A program made the position numbers and the translations under genes. From NCBI RefSeq assembly GCF_018129985.1, contig NZ_JAFCKT010000009.1:124001-188000 (forward strand): a stretch of DNA of 64,000 nucleotides, read 5' to 3'. Shown piece after piece: positions 9,321 through 17,362 of the stretch (position 1 is its first letter; every line of letters begins with the position of its first letter). The notes under the pieces are model-generated. The model did not search any database. It was not told the origin of the DNA and worked only from the letters and a program-made list of their open reading frames with translations. This stretch comes from Bradyrhizobium sp. SZCCT0148 (lineage in GTDB: Bacteria; Pseudomonadota; Alphaproteobacteria; Rhizobiales; Xanthobacteraceae).

Positions 9321-10293
9321 GGTGATGACACCTGACCAGACCGCCGGCGTCCAGCCAATCCGTCTCCGGCACGACGGTCCGGCAGATCTCGCTGGCCTGC
9401 GCGCAGCGCGGATTGAACCGGCAGCCGTCGGGGAAATTCGTAATGGCCGGAACGACGCCTGCGATCTCCTTGAGCCTGCTGCGGCCGAGCGCAGCGCGGC
9501 TGCCGAGCCGCGGCAGCGAGGCGACCAGCCCCTGCGTGTAGGGATGCGAGGGCGCGCGGAAGATGTCCGCCGAGCCGCGCTCCTCGACGATGCGGCCCGC
9601 ATACATCACGGCGACGCGGCGGCAGACGTTGGCGACCAAGCCGAGATCGTGGCTGATCATCAGGATTGCCGTTCCCCGCTCGGCGCACAAACTCCGCATC
9701 AGCTCGATGATCTCGGCCTGCACGGTCACGTCGAGCGCCGTGGTCGGCTCGTCGGCGATCAGGAGATCCGGACCGCAGGCGAGCGCGATCGCGATCATCA
9801 CCCGCTGGCGCATGCCGCCGGAGAGCTGATGCGGGTAATCGTGGACGCGGCGCTCGGGCGCAGGGACGCGGACGCCGGCGAGCGCCTCGACCGCCAGCCT
9901 GTTGGCTTCCCGCCAGCTCTTGCCCTTGTGCAGCACGAACATCTCGGCGATCTGCCGGCCCACCGGCGAGACCGGGTTCAGCGCCGTCATCGGCTCCTGG
10001 AAGATCATGGCGATGCGGTTGCCGCGCAGGTCCCGCTGCCTCGCGGCGGACAGATGCTGGATCTCCTGGCCCTCGAACCGGATGACGCCGCCGCCGATCG
10101 AGAGCGGCGACCGCAACAGCCCGATCAAGGCGAGCGCCGTGATGCTCTTGCCGCAACCGGATTCGCCGACGAGGCCGAACGTCTCGCCGCGGTCGATGCG
10201 GAACGAAACGCCCTCCGCCGCCGCGACACGCCTCGATCCGTCATCGAGATCGATGCGCAAGTCCCTGACCTCGATCAACGGCGTGCCGGTCAT
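9313..10293 (-). CDS. Oligopeptide/dipeptide ABC transporter ATP-binding protein (DppD/OppD type)
   Basis: 326 residues from the ATG at 10293 (MTGTPLIEV), which overlaps the permease stop by 4 bases. The open frame continues further upstream, but that part overlaps the permease gene and has no start signal. It shows Walker A GLVGESGCGKS, the signature LSGGMRQRVMIAIAL, Walker B LLIADEPTTALD and the C-terminal cysteine motif (GCRFNPRCAQASEIC). It pairs with the downstream DppF-type ATPase to drive peptide import. Confidence 0.92.
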
Positions 10294-11111
10294 GTCCGCC
10301 GGCTCCGCGATTGCGGATCGAGAATGTCGCGCAGGCCGTCGCCGAGCAAATTGAGGCCGAGCACCGTCAGGAAAATCGCGAGGCCCGGGAAGACCGAGAG
10401 CCATGGCGCCGTCGTGATTTGCTCGCGGGCCTCCGACAGCATGCTGCCCCAGCTTGGAAACGGCGGGCGGACGCCGAGGCCGAGGAACGACAAGGCGGCT
10501 TCGGACAACACCGCGCTGCCCATGCCCAGCGTGCCGATGACGATGATCGGGCCCAGCATGTTCGGCAGCAGCTGCGTGATCATGATGCGCAGATCGCCGT
10601 ATCCGAGAACGGTGGCGGCCTGCACATAGCCCTGGCTCCTCAGCGATAGCGCCGAGGCTCGCGCAATCCGGCACGTGAAGGACCAATTGGTCAGCCCGAG
10701 CGCGATCAGCAGGCTGGTCAGGCCGGGCCCGAGCACCGCCATGATCGCCAGCGCGAAGACTAGCGAAGGGATCGCGAGCATGAGGTTGGTCAGGGCGTTG
10801 ACGACATCGTCCCACCAGCCGCCGAAATAGCCGGCGCTCAGCCCCAAGGCCACGCCGATGACGCTGTTGATCAGCTGCGAGACGATGCCGACCGTCAGCG
10901 AAACCTGCGCGCCGTACACGACGCGGGAATAGATGTCGCGGCCCTGGTCGTCGGTTCCGAACCACCAGGTCCAGCTCGGCGGCTCCTCCGCATTCATCAA
11001 ATTGGCGTCCATGACGGGATCGGTGTGCGCCAGCCAGGGTGCCAGCAGGCCCACCAGAATGGCGAGCGCGAACAGCGCGCCGCCGACGACGAGATTGGCA
11101 CGGAGCTTCAT
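10290..11111 (-). CDS. Oligopeptide/dipeptide ABC transporter permease (DppC/OppC type)
   Basis: 273 residues from the ATG at 11111 (MKLRANLVVGG). One N-terminal membrane segment is followed by the family motif FGTDDQGRDIYSRVVYG near 70 and the BPD-type permease domain with the EAA-like loop near ILGYGD in the second half. It overlaps the upstream permease gene by 4 bases and the downstream ATPase by 4, as expected for a tightly coupled operon. It partners the DppB-type permease. Confidence 0.92.
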   Translation of the reverse strand: MKLRANLVVGGALFALAILVGLLAPWLAHTDPVMDANLMNAEEPPSWTWWFGTDDQGRDIYSRVVYGAQVSLTVGIVSQLINSVIGVALGLSAGYFGGWWDDVVNALTNLMLAIPSLVFALAIMAVLGPGLTSLLIALGLTNWSFTCRIARASALSLRSQGYVQAATVLGYGDLRIMITQLLPNMLGPIIVIGTLGMGSAVLSEAALSFLGLGVRPPFPSWGSMLSEAREQITTAPWLSVFPGLAIFLTVLGLNLLGDGLRDILDPQSRSRRT

Positions 11112-12031
11112 GCGTATCTGATTCTGGGATCGATCACGCCGTAGAGCAAATCGATCAGCAGATTGATCGCGAGAAAGGCCAGCACCACCACAAGGATGGA
11201 GCCCTGGACCGCCGGGATGTCGCGCTGCAGGACGCTGTCGACCAGCAGCGAGCCGATACCCGGCCACGAGAACAGCTTCTCGACCACGACAGCCTGTCCC
11301 ATCAGCGCGCCGAATTGCAGGCCGACGGTGGTGAGAATGATGACGAGCGCGTTGCGCATCACATGCCACTTCACGACCCGCGTCTCGCTCATGCCCTTGG
11401 AGCGCGCGGTGCGGACGAAATCGGCGGTCATGATCTCGAGGACCGCGGCGCGCGTCGTCCGGGCGAACAGTGCCATCGGCGAGACGCCGAGCGTCACCGC
11501 CGGCAGGATCAAGTACTTCAATCCCCCATCGCCATAGCCGAAACTCGGTAGCCAGCCGAGCTTCAACGCGAAGAAGTACATCAGCACCAGCCCGAGCCAG
11601 AATTTGGCGATCGACAGCCCCGACACTGCCACGACCATGGCGAGCGTATCGACGATGCCGCCGGGCTTCAGCGCTGCGACGAACCCGAGCGGCACGCCGA
11701 TCACCACTGCCAACGCCATGGCCGCGAAAACGAGCTGCAGCGTCGGCCATATCCGTTTGGCGATCATGGTCGTGACCGGCTCTCGGGTCCGGAACGAGGT
11801 CCCGAAATCACCGGTGGCGAGCTTGGCGATGTAGGCGCCGAAGCGCACATAGACGGGTTGGTCGAGGCCGAGCTGTTTCTTCATGCGCAGCTCGACCTGT
11901 GGATCGCTGTCGTCGCTCATGGAGGAGACGATGCTGCCGGGAACGACGCTGAACAGCACGAAGACCAGCAGAACGACCGTGAGCACGGTCGGAATGGTCT
12001 GCAGCAGGCGGCGAAACAGGAAGGAGAGCAT
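11108..12031 (-). CDS. Oligopeptide/dipeptide ABC transporter permease (DppB/OppB type)
   Basis: 307 residues with an N-terminal membrane segment (LFRRLLQTIPTVLTVVLLVF) and the typical DppB features: a periplasmic loop containing MKKQLGLDQPVYVRF, then five further membrane helices and the EAA loop FVRTARSKGMSETRV. Second gene of the operon, 60 bases downstream of the binding protein. Forms the channel with the DppC-type protein. Confidence 0.93.
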   Translation of the reverse strand: MLSFLFRRLLQTIPTVLTVVLLVFVLFSVVPGSIVSSMSDDSDPQVELRMKKQLGLDQPVYVRFGAYIAKLATGDFGTSFRTREPVTTMIAKRIWPTLQLVFAAMALAVVIGVPLGFVAALKPGGIVDTLAMVVAVSGLSIAKFWLGLVLMYFFALKLGWLPSFGYGDGGLKYLILPAVTLGVSPMALFARTTRAAVLEIMTADFVRTARSKGMSETRVVKWHVMRNALVIILTTVGLQFGALMGQAVVVEKLFSWPGIGSLLVDSVLQRDIPAVQGSILVVVLAFLAINLLIDLLYGVIDPRIRYA

Positions 12032-12091
12032 CGGCGCATTTCCCCTCTCCCTCCGTCGCCTGAAGCGATGAAGGGAGCGCGAGAGCGTGTG

Positions 12092-13678
12092 TCACTTCGC
12101 GGGCGAGGTCTCGTCGACCCAGATGTCTTCGACGTTCTGATGGGTCAGCTCGGTCGCGTTGAGCTGGACGCCGTGAAGCCAGGGCTGCACCGCCATGACC
12201 GCCTTGTTGTAGTTGAAGAACCAGACCGGAGCCTCCTCATAGAGCAGCGCATTGGCTTTCTGCAGCAGTTCGGTGCGCTTCGCGGCATCGTCGGCCTTGC
12301 CGGCCTCGTCGATGATCTTGTCGAACTCGATGTTCTTGTAGGTCATGTAGTTGCAGGCCGGCTGTGGCGTCGACGAATGGAAGCATTTGAGGGCAGCCAG
12401 CGGGTCCGGGCCGCTGGCCTGGGAATAGATGAAGGCCTGGTAGTCGCCGCTGCGAACCACCTCTGCCAGCACCGCCGTCTCGACCTGCTTGACCTTGACC
12501 TTGATGCCGACCTTGTCCAGCATCGGGATCACGGCCGAGACGATCGGCAGGCCCCAGCTCTCGTTCTGGCTGGTGGTCCATTCGAACTCGAAGCCGTTGG
12601 GGAAGCCCGCCTCGGTGAGCAGCTGCTTGGCCTTGGCAGGATCGTAAGCATACGGCTTCATCGCCTTGTCGTAGGCCGGCGAGGTCAGCGGCAGCCAACT
12701 GGTGGCGCGGTAGGCCTTGCCCTTGACCAGCTTGTTGATGATCAGATCGGTGTCGATCGCATAGTTGATCGCCTGCCTGACGCGCTTGTCGGCGAACGGC
12801 TTGAATGAGGGATTCATCCCCATGTAGCGCGTAAAGACCTCGGCGACCTCGACGATGGTGCCCTTGAGACCAGCGTCGGACTGGTAGGCCACATATTGCG
12901 CGGGCCCGAGCACCGAGGTGTCGATCTCCTTGTTCCGGAAGGCGACGTCGCGCGCCGCGGCCTCGGCCATGATCGACACGGTGACCTTGTCGGCATAGGG
13001 CTTGCCGGGCTTGTAGAACCGGTCCCACCGCTCCAGCACGATGCGCGATCCCGGCACATGCTCGACGAATTTGAACGGTCCGAGACCGATCGGCTTCTGG
13101 ATGAAGCTCTCCTTGGCGCCCTCGTCGGCAGGATAGATCGAGGTCAGTGCGGTGAAGAAGTAGAAGCCGGGTTCAACCTTCTCGGTCAGCTTCATCTCGA
13201 CAGTGAAGTCGTCGATCTTCTTCAGGCCGGAGATCTCCTTGGCTTGCCCCTTCTCGACCGCGGCCGCGCCCTCGATGACGCGGACAAAGCGCGCGCCGGG
13301 ATAGGCCTTGGTGCCGTCCATGATGCGGGTGTAGGACCAGATGACGTCGTCGGCCGTCATCTTGCGCCCGTGGTGGAAATAAGCGTCGTCGCGCAGCTTG
13401 AAGGTGTGAACGAGGCCGCCGCCCGAGACGACGTCCTCCTTGGCCAGTTCCAGAATCGGTTTGCCTTCCGAGGAATTCCAGATGTAGAGCGACCGGTGCA
13501 GCGCCTTGGCGTAGATCTCGTCCTGGGCGCGTTGGGTGGTGTGAATGTCGAGGCTGGTGAAACTCGATCCATAGGGCGCGGTCATGCGGATGGTTCCGCC
13601 CTTGCGCGGGCTCTGCGCCTCCGCCGATCCGGCGAGCGCCAGTCCCAGGCCCGCGACGACCGCCATCATCCTGAACAT
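12092..13678 (-). CDS. ABC transporter periplasmic peptide-binding protein (SBP family 5)
   Basis: 528 residues. Start at 13678 (MFRMMAVVAG) is supported by GGGGGA 6 bases upstream and an immediate signal peptide ending in GSAEAQS. The mature part matches family 5 solute-binding proteins: RDDAYFHHGRKMTADDVIWS near 100, FADKRVRQAINYAIDTDLI near 290 and a C-terminal lobe. These bind peptides but also opines, nickel or glutathione, so the ligand is open. It is the first gene of a five-gene importer. A perfect CCGGACGG palindrome lies about 100 bases upstream. Confidence 0.92.
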   Translation of the reverse strand: MFRMMAVVAGLGLALAGSAEAQSPRKGGTIRMTAPYGSSFTSLDIHTTQRAQDEIYAKALHRSLYIWNSSEGKPILELAKEDVVSGGGLVHTFKLRDDAYFHHGRKMTADDVIWSYTRIMDGTKAYPGARFVRVIEGAAAVEKGQAKEISGLKKIDDFTVEMKLTEKVEPGFYFFTALTSIYPADEGAKESFIQKPIGLGPFKFVEHVPGSRIVLERWDRFYKPGKPYADKVTVSIMAEAAARDVAFRNKEIDTSVLGPAQYVAYQSDAGLKGTIVEVAEVFTRYMGMNPSFKPFADKRVRQAINYAIDTDLIINKLVKGKAYRATSWLPLTSPAYDKAMKPYAYDPAKAKQLLTEAGFPNGFEFEWTTSQNESWGLPIVSAVIPMLDKVGIKVKVKQVETAVLAEVVRSGDYQAFIYSQASGPDPLAALKCFHSSTPQPACNYMTYKNIEFDKIIDEAGKADDAAKRTELLQKANALLYEEAPVWFFNYNKAVMAVQPWLHGVQLNATELTHQNVEDIWVDETSPAK

Positions 13679-13776
13679 CTTGTGTCCCCCACCAGCGCAG
13701 TCATTCCGATCAGGGATTTGATCATTCGCAGCCCGTCGAATGCAAGCCTCGATTTGGATGGAGACCAATGTCAGTT

Positions 13777-13795
13777 CCGGACGGCGACCGTCCGG
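13777..13795. repeat. Perfect inverted repeat between divergent genes
   Basis: CCGGACGG at 13777-13784 and CCGTCCGG at 13788-13795, separated by CGA. It sits between the peptide-binding protein gene (minus) and the unknown exported protein gene (plus), so it may be an operator. No T-tract follows, so a terminator is unlikely. Confidence 0.45.
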
Positions 13796-13947
13796 CGACC
13801 ACCATTGGAGGCCGGCTGCATCCGCCCAGCAATGCAGACTGCCGAATGACGCGGTGCGTCATCAAGCGACGGGAGCAGTGAACATTCTTCGTGATCGACG
13901 CGACCAAGCTCAGGATCGTTGTCCGAGGCCCAGGGACCGCAGAAAAA

Positions 13948-14832
13948 ATGAGACGCCGAACGCCATATGTCTTGCTCGCCGGCAGCCTGTTCGCCGCAAC
14001 GGCCGCGATGGCGATCCCCGTCACGCCGGACCCCGCCCGCGACAGCTCGACCAACACGATCAAGATCGGATGGTCCCACACCACGCAGTCAAACGGGTAT
14101 GTCGACGATACCTGGTGGGCGACCAGGGGACGTTGCGCGCCGGACTATCTCGGCGAGCGCCTGCTCTGCGACGCCGTCGGGTATCTGGCACGGGCCACCA
14201 GCCGGACATTCGAAGCCAAGGTGTCCGATGACATGGGCCTGCCGCTGGCCGATCGCTGGGGCCTGATGACCGCGAAGAACTCCCCCTTCATCAGGTCGGC
14301 GCACATCGAGACGCCGCTCGGACTCGCGGCCGTGCTCGGCTTCTATCGCGCGGCGCTCGAAAACCGCGGCTGGACCGAAAACGACGGTGCGGCCGTCGCG
14401 CCTGATCGGGCCGTTGTCGCCTTCACGACGCCGGACGGGCCGGCGCTGCTCCGGCTGGTCCGCCAGGACCGCATGACAATCGTCGATCTCGCGCTGCGCA
14501 AGCCCCTGGCCTCCACAGCCCTGATCCGGCCGGCGCCAGGACGGGTGAGGCTGTTGCTCGGCAACAAGACGGACGAGGCAGCCGACATCACCGTCAATGA
14601 CCAAACCATCAGACTGCCGGCTCACGCCGGAGAAAAGCTGATCGACTCCGACGCCGCCGCGGACAAGTTGCCCGATAGCCAGAAAATGGATCTGCCGCCG
14701 GGCAGGTACAGGGTCACTCTCAAGCTCGACGGCAGCGCGGCCACGAGCCGGGAGTTCGAGGTCGCGGCCGACGAGACCTGGGGGCTGCTTGTCGGGCCCG
14801 AGGGCACTCCGCTGCCGCTACGGCTGTACTGA
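13948..14832 (+). CDS. Exported protein of unknown function
   Basis: 294 residues from the ATG at 13948, chosen because a signal peptide (MRRRTPYVLLAGSLFAATAA, cleavage near AMA) follows directly; an in-frame start at 13891 lacks one. I do not recognise the family. The N-terminal half includes a WW pair and cysteines in GRCAPDYLGERLLCDAVG. The C-terminal part (about 195-294) looks like a beta-rich domain: RVRLLLGNKTDEAADITVND, then RYRVTLKLDGS. It stands alone between a divergent peptide importer and a convergent mtnK. Real gene likely; function unknown. Confidence 0.65.
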   Translation: MRRRTPYVLLAGSLFAATAAMAIPVTPDPARDSSTNTIKIGWSHTTQSNGYVDDTWWATRGRCAPDYLGERLLCDAVGYLARATSRTFEAKVSDDMGLPLADRWGLMTAKNSPFIRSAHIETPLGLAAVLGFYRAALENRGWTENDGAAVAPDRAVVAFTTPDGPALLRLVRQDRMTIVDLALRKPLASTALIRPAPGRVRLLLGNKTDEAADITVNDQTIRLPAHAGEKLIDSDAAADKLPDSQKMDLPPGRYRVTLKLDGSAATSREFEVAADETWGLLVGPEGTPLPLRLY

Positions 14833-14847
14833 CTGGCGCCCTCACCT

Positions 14848-14934
14848 TGCCGTGCGAGAAGCGAAGCGAGGAAGCAATCCAGACTGCAGCCGCCGAAAGA
14901 TTCTGGATTGCTTCTTCAAGCTCGCAATGACGGA
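14848..14934. repeat. Bradyrhizobium-type interspersed palindromic element
   Basis: GAAGCAATCCAGA (14871-14883) and TCTGGATTGCTTC (14902-14914) form a perfect 13-bp inverted repeat, flanked by GCGAAGCGAGG on one side and GCTCGCAATGACGG on the other. From memory this is a high-copy intergenic repeat in Bradyrhizobium genomes. It lies between converging genes, where its hairpin could end transcripts or protect 3' ends. Confidence 0.7.
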
Positions 14935-14961
14935 ATGTAGTGGGATGCTGCTCGCCGCAAG

Positions 14962-16248
14962 TCAGCCGGACAATTCCGGCTGCCAATCCCTCAACTTTCG
15001 CGCGGCGCCGGCGACCTCGGCGATCGTCCGAAACGCCGCCGCCTCCACCATCATCGCTCGCGCAAGCCGGACGGCGCGCGCCTCGCTGACGGCCCGCTTG
15101 TTCGGGTCCTCGATCAGCTCGAAGTCGATGTTATGGGCGAGACCGAAGATTCGCCGGATTGTCTTCGCCGCGGCGAAGCCGACAGTATCGGTGAACAGCC
15201 GCTGCATGTAGGCCTGCCGCTCGGCCTCCAGCCGCGCGGCGCCCCTCTCGCCGGCGAAGAGGGACACCGGGTAGGCATCGCCCGACGCACCGGCGCGCCA
15301 GAGATCGAGGAATTTGCGGGCGAACTCGTTCCAGACGTTCTCGACCGTCGCCAGCACCCAGGCCTCGAAGGCCTGCCGTTCACCCGGCGCGCGCTCATGG
15401 CCGGCGGAGGCGAAATAGGCCATCAGGAGGTTGGCGATCACGGCGCCGGCGTCGAACCCCATCGGGCCATAGAATGCGAATTCGGGATCGATCACCCTCG
15501 TCTGGCTGTCGGTGACCATGATCGATCCGGTGTGAAGATCGCCGTGCAGCAGCGCCTCGGGGCTTGCCATGAACTTCAGCTTGAGCCGGGAGACGGCAAC
15601 GTGCAGCTCCATGTCGTCGCGCAGGCTGGCGGCGAGCGCATCAAGATACGGCGCGGTCCAACGATTCTGGTCGGCGATACGGTAGGGATCGGTGAAGATC
15701 AAATCCTCGGTGATCTTGCAGAGCGCATGATTGCCGGCGAACGCTGCGATGCCCTCCTTCTTCGCGGCCGCAGGCAGCGCGAGGTCGGATGTGAAGAACA
15801 GCGTCCGAGCCATGAAGGTGGTGATGTCGTCCACGAAGCGGGGATATTGCGTTCCGGCAACCAGCCCCTTGCGCATGATGATGTGCGGTTCGAGCAGCTC
15901 CATCACCGTCAGCGCCAGCTTGTCGCTGTGATGCAGCAAGGCCGGCACGAGGCCGGGCGCGAGCTGCGCCTGCCTGGACAGCGCGAGATATTCGTAATGG
16001 GCCCGGGACAGCGGCAGCGGCCAGCTCTCGCCGACGAGGCGGACGTAAGGCAGCGCCTGCTTCACGGCGACGCCGCCATGTCCGCCCTTGACGATAAAGA
16101 CGAGGTTGAGATTGCCGTCGCCGACCTCGGTGATCTCCCAGCCGGCGGGATCGCCGAGCAGCGCTTTCAGGTCCGGCAGGCCTGCGAGATGATCCCGCAA
16201 GGCCGCCTCATGCAGAATACGATAATCCCCGGCCTGCTCCTGCGCCAT
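14962..16248 (-). CDS. mtnK: S-methyl-5-thioribose kinase
   Basis: 428 residues, typical for MtnK. It phosphorylates 5-methylthioribose in the methionine salvage pathway in the cytoplasm. A nucleotide-binding glycine loop EVGDGNLNLVF lies at about 41-51, the catalytic loop HGDLHTGS at 235-242 and the metal-binding DPEF at 254-257, all diagnostic of the aminoglycoside-phosphotransferase-like MtnK family. mtnA is not adjacent in this window. It lies 32 bases downstream of a small hypothetical gene and appears to be the distal end of the long nuo-birA-RNase J run. The interspersed palindrome follows its 3' end. Confidence 0.93.
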   Translation of the reverse strand: MAQEQAGDYRILHEAALRDHLAGLPDLKALLGDPAGWEITEVGDGNLNLVFIVKGGHGGVAVKQALPYVRLVGESWPLPLSRAHYEYLALSRQAQLAPGLVPALLHHSDKLALTVMELLEPHIIMRKGLVAGTQYPRFVDDITTFMARTLFFTSDLALPAAAKKEGIAAFAGNHALCKITEDLIFTDPYRIADQNRWTAPYLDALAASLRDDMELHVAVSRLKLKFMASPEALLHGDLHTGSIMVTDSQTRVIDPEFAFYGPMGFDAGAVIANLLMAYFASAGHERAPGERQAFEAWVLATVENVWNEFARKFLDLWRAGASGDAYPVSLFAGERGAARLEAERQAYMQRLFTDTVGFAAAKTIRRIFGLAHNIDFELIEDPNKRAVSEARAVRLARAMMVEAAAFRTIAEVAGAARKLRDWQPELSG

Positions 16249-16280
16249 GACGATCCCATCCCATCTGCCGGGCCGGATCG

Positions 16281-16628
16281 TTACTCCCGCTCAAGGAAGC
16301 TCGAGCCGATCTCGGCCTTTCTTTTGATCGGATCGTAATCACAATAAACGAGATCCGCCACCAGCGTGTAGTTTGCGTAAACGCTGTATTTGTCTGTTTT
16401 GACGGAGTTCAGGCCGATCACCGAGGTGCTCTTGCCGCCATTCCATTTGAACGGCGTCGAGCTCTTGGCCTGCTCGCAGGCCATCACGGCTTCGTTGAAG
16501 ACGTAGCCCTCGACGAACGCCTTCAGGGTGCGCACCTGCACGGCCATCCTCCACTCGAAATAACCGATGGCACCGAGGCCGGCAACGATCAGCACCAGAA
16601 GCGCGATGACGATCCTCTGAAAAGTCAT
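16281..16628 (-). CDS. Small membrane-anchored protein, unknown function
   Basis: 115 residues with one N-terminal membrane segment (IVIALLVLIVAGLGAIGYF, about 6-24) and a soluble, presumably periplasmic domain with two cysteines (MACEQAK and VYCDYDP) that could form a disulfide. Spaced 31 bases after the DUF1467 gene and 32 before mtnK, same strand, so probably co-transcribed. I do not recognise the family. Confidence 0.6.
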   Translation of the reverse strand: MTFQRIVIALLVLIVAGLGAIGYFEWRMAVQVRTLKAFVEGYVFNEAVMACEQAKSSTPFKWNGGKSTSVIGLNSVKTDKYSVYANYTLVADLVYCDYDPIKRKAEIGSSFLERE

Positions 16629-16659
16629 TCGGTCCCCCCAAAGACCATACCAAGAAAAT

Positions 16660-16935
16660 CTAGAACGGCATTCCCATCAATTTCGACAGGCGTTCGATCG
16701 AGAGGTAGCCGGCGTGAAAGGCGACCATGGCGAGGCCGTAGATGATCGCCGAGATGACCGTGGTCCAGATCAGCTTGCTCCTCATCCGAGTCAGGATCGG
16801 CGCGCCGGGATCGGTGCCGGGCGCGCCGACGTTATCCTCGTGCTGGCTGCGCACGCCGAACGGCAGCGTCACGAACAGCGCGACCCACCAGATGACGAAG
16901 TAGATTGCGATCGCGGTCGAGATCTGGATGGCCAT
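16660..16935 (-). CDS. DUF1467 family membrane protein
   Basis: 91 residues with two membrane segments (about 8-26 and 56-76). The start AIYFVIWWVALFVTLPFGVRSQ is the family hallmark of DUF1467, small alphaproteobacterial inner membrane proteins of unknown function. It lies 8 bases downstream of the methylmalonyl-CoA epimerase gene, a neighbourhood shared by many alphaproteobacteria. Confidence 0.85.
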   Translation of the reverse strand: MAIQISTAIAIYFVIWWVALFVTLPFGVRSQHEDNVGAPGTDPGAPILTRMRSKLIWTTVISAIIYGLAMVAFHAGYLSIERLSKLMGMPF

Positions 16936-16943
16936 GCCGCGGC

Positions 16944-17348
16944 CTATGCCTGCTCGATTTCGACCAGCGCGCCAGAAAAATCCTTCGGATGCAGGAACAG
17001 CACCGGCTTGCCGTGGGCGCCGATCTTCGGCACGCCGTCGCCTAGCACCCGCGCGCCCTCCTTCACCAGATTGTCGCGCGAGGCGATGATGTCGACGACC
17101 TCGTAGCAGATGTGGTGGATGCCGCCGTCGGGGTTGCGCTCGACGAATTTTGCGATCGGCGAGGCTTCGCCGAGCGGCTCGATGAACTCGATCTTGGTGT
17201 TGGGCAGCGTCGCGAACACGGTGATGACGCCGTGCTCGGGCAGCGGCACGGCTTCCGAGATCTGGGCGCCGAACGCCGTGCCGTAGATCTTCGCAGCCTT
17301 GACCGCATCCTTGGTCGCGATGGCGACATGGTTGAGCCGGCCCAGCAT
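16944..17348 (-). CDS. mce: Methylmalonyl-CoA epimerase
   Basis: 134 residues from the ATG at 17348 (MLGRLNHVAIATKDA). It interconverts (2S)- and (2R)-methylmalonyl-CoA in propionyl-CoA catabolism. It is a vicinal-oxygen-chelate (glyoxalase-like) fold: metal ligands are likely His7 (LNHVAIA), the His in GGIHHICYEV near 88 and the Glu in GALVEIEQA at the C-terminus. The gene sits between RNase J and the DUF1467 gene with short gaps. The matching mutase is not in the window. Confidence 0.92.
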   Translation of the reverse strand: MLGRLNHVAIATKDAVKAAKIYGTAFGAQISEAVPLPEHGVITVFATLPNTKIEFIEPLGEASPIAKFVERNPDGGIHHICYEVVDIIASRDNLVKEGARVLGDGVPKIGAHGKPVLFLHPKDFSGALVEIEQA

Positions 17349-17362
17349 GTGGTTCTCTCCCG

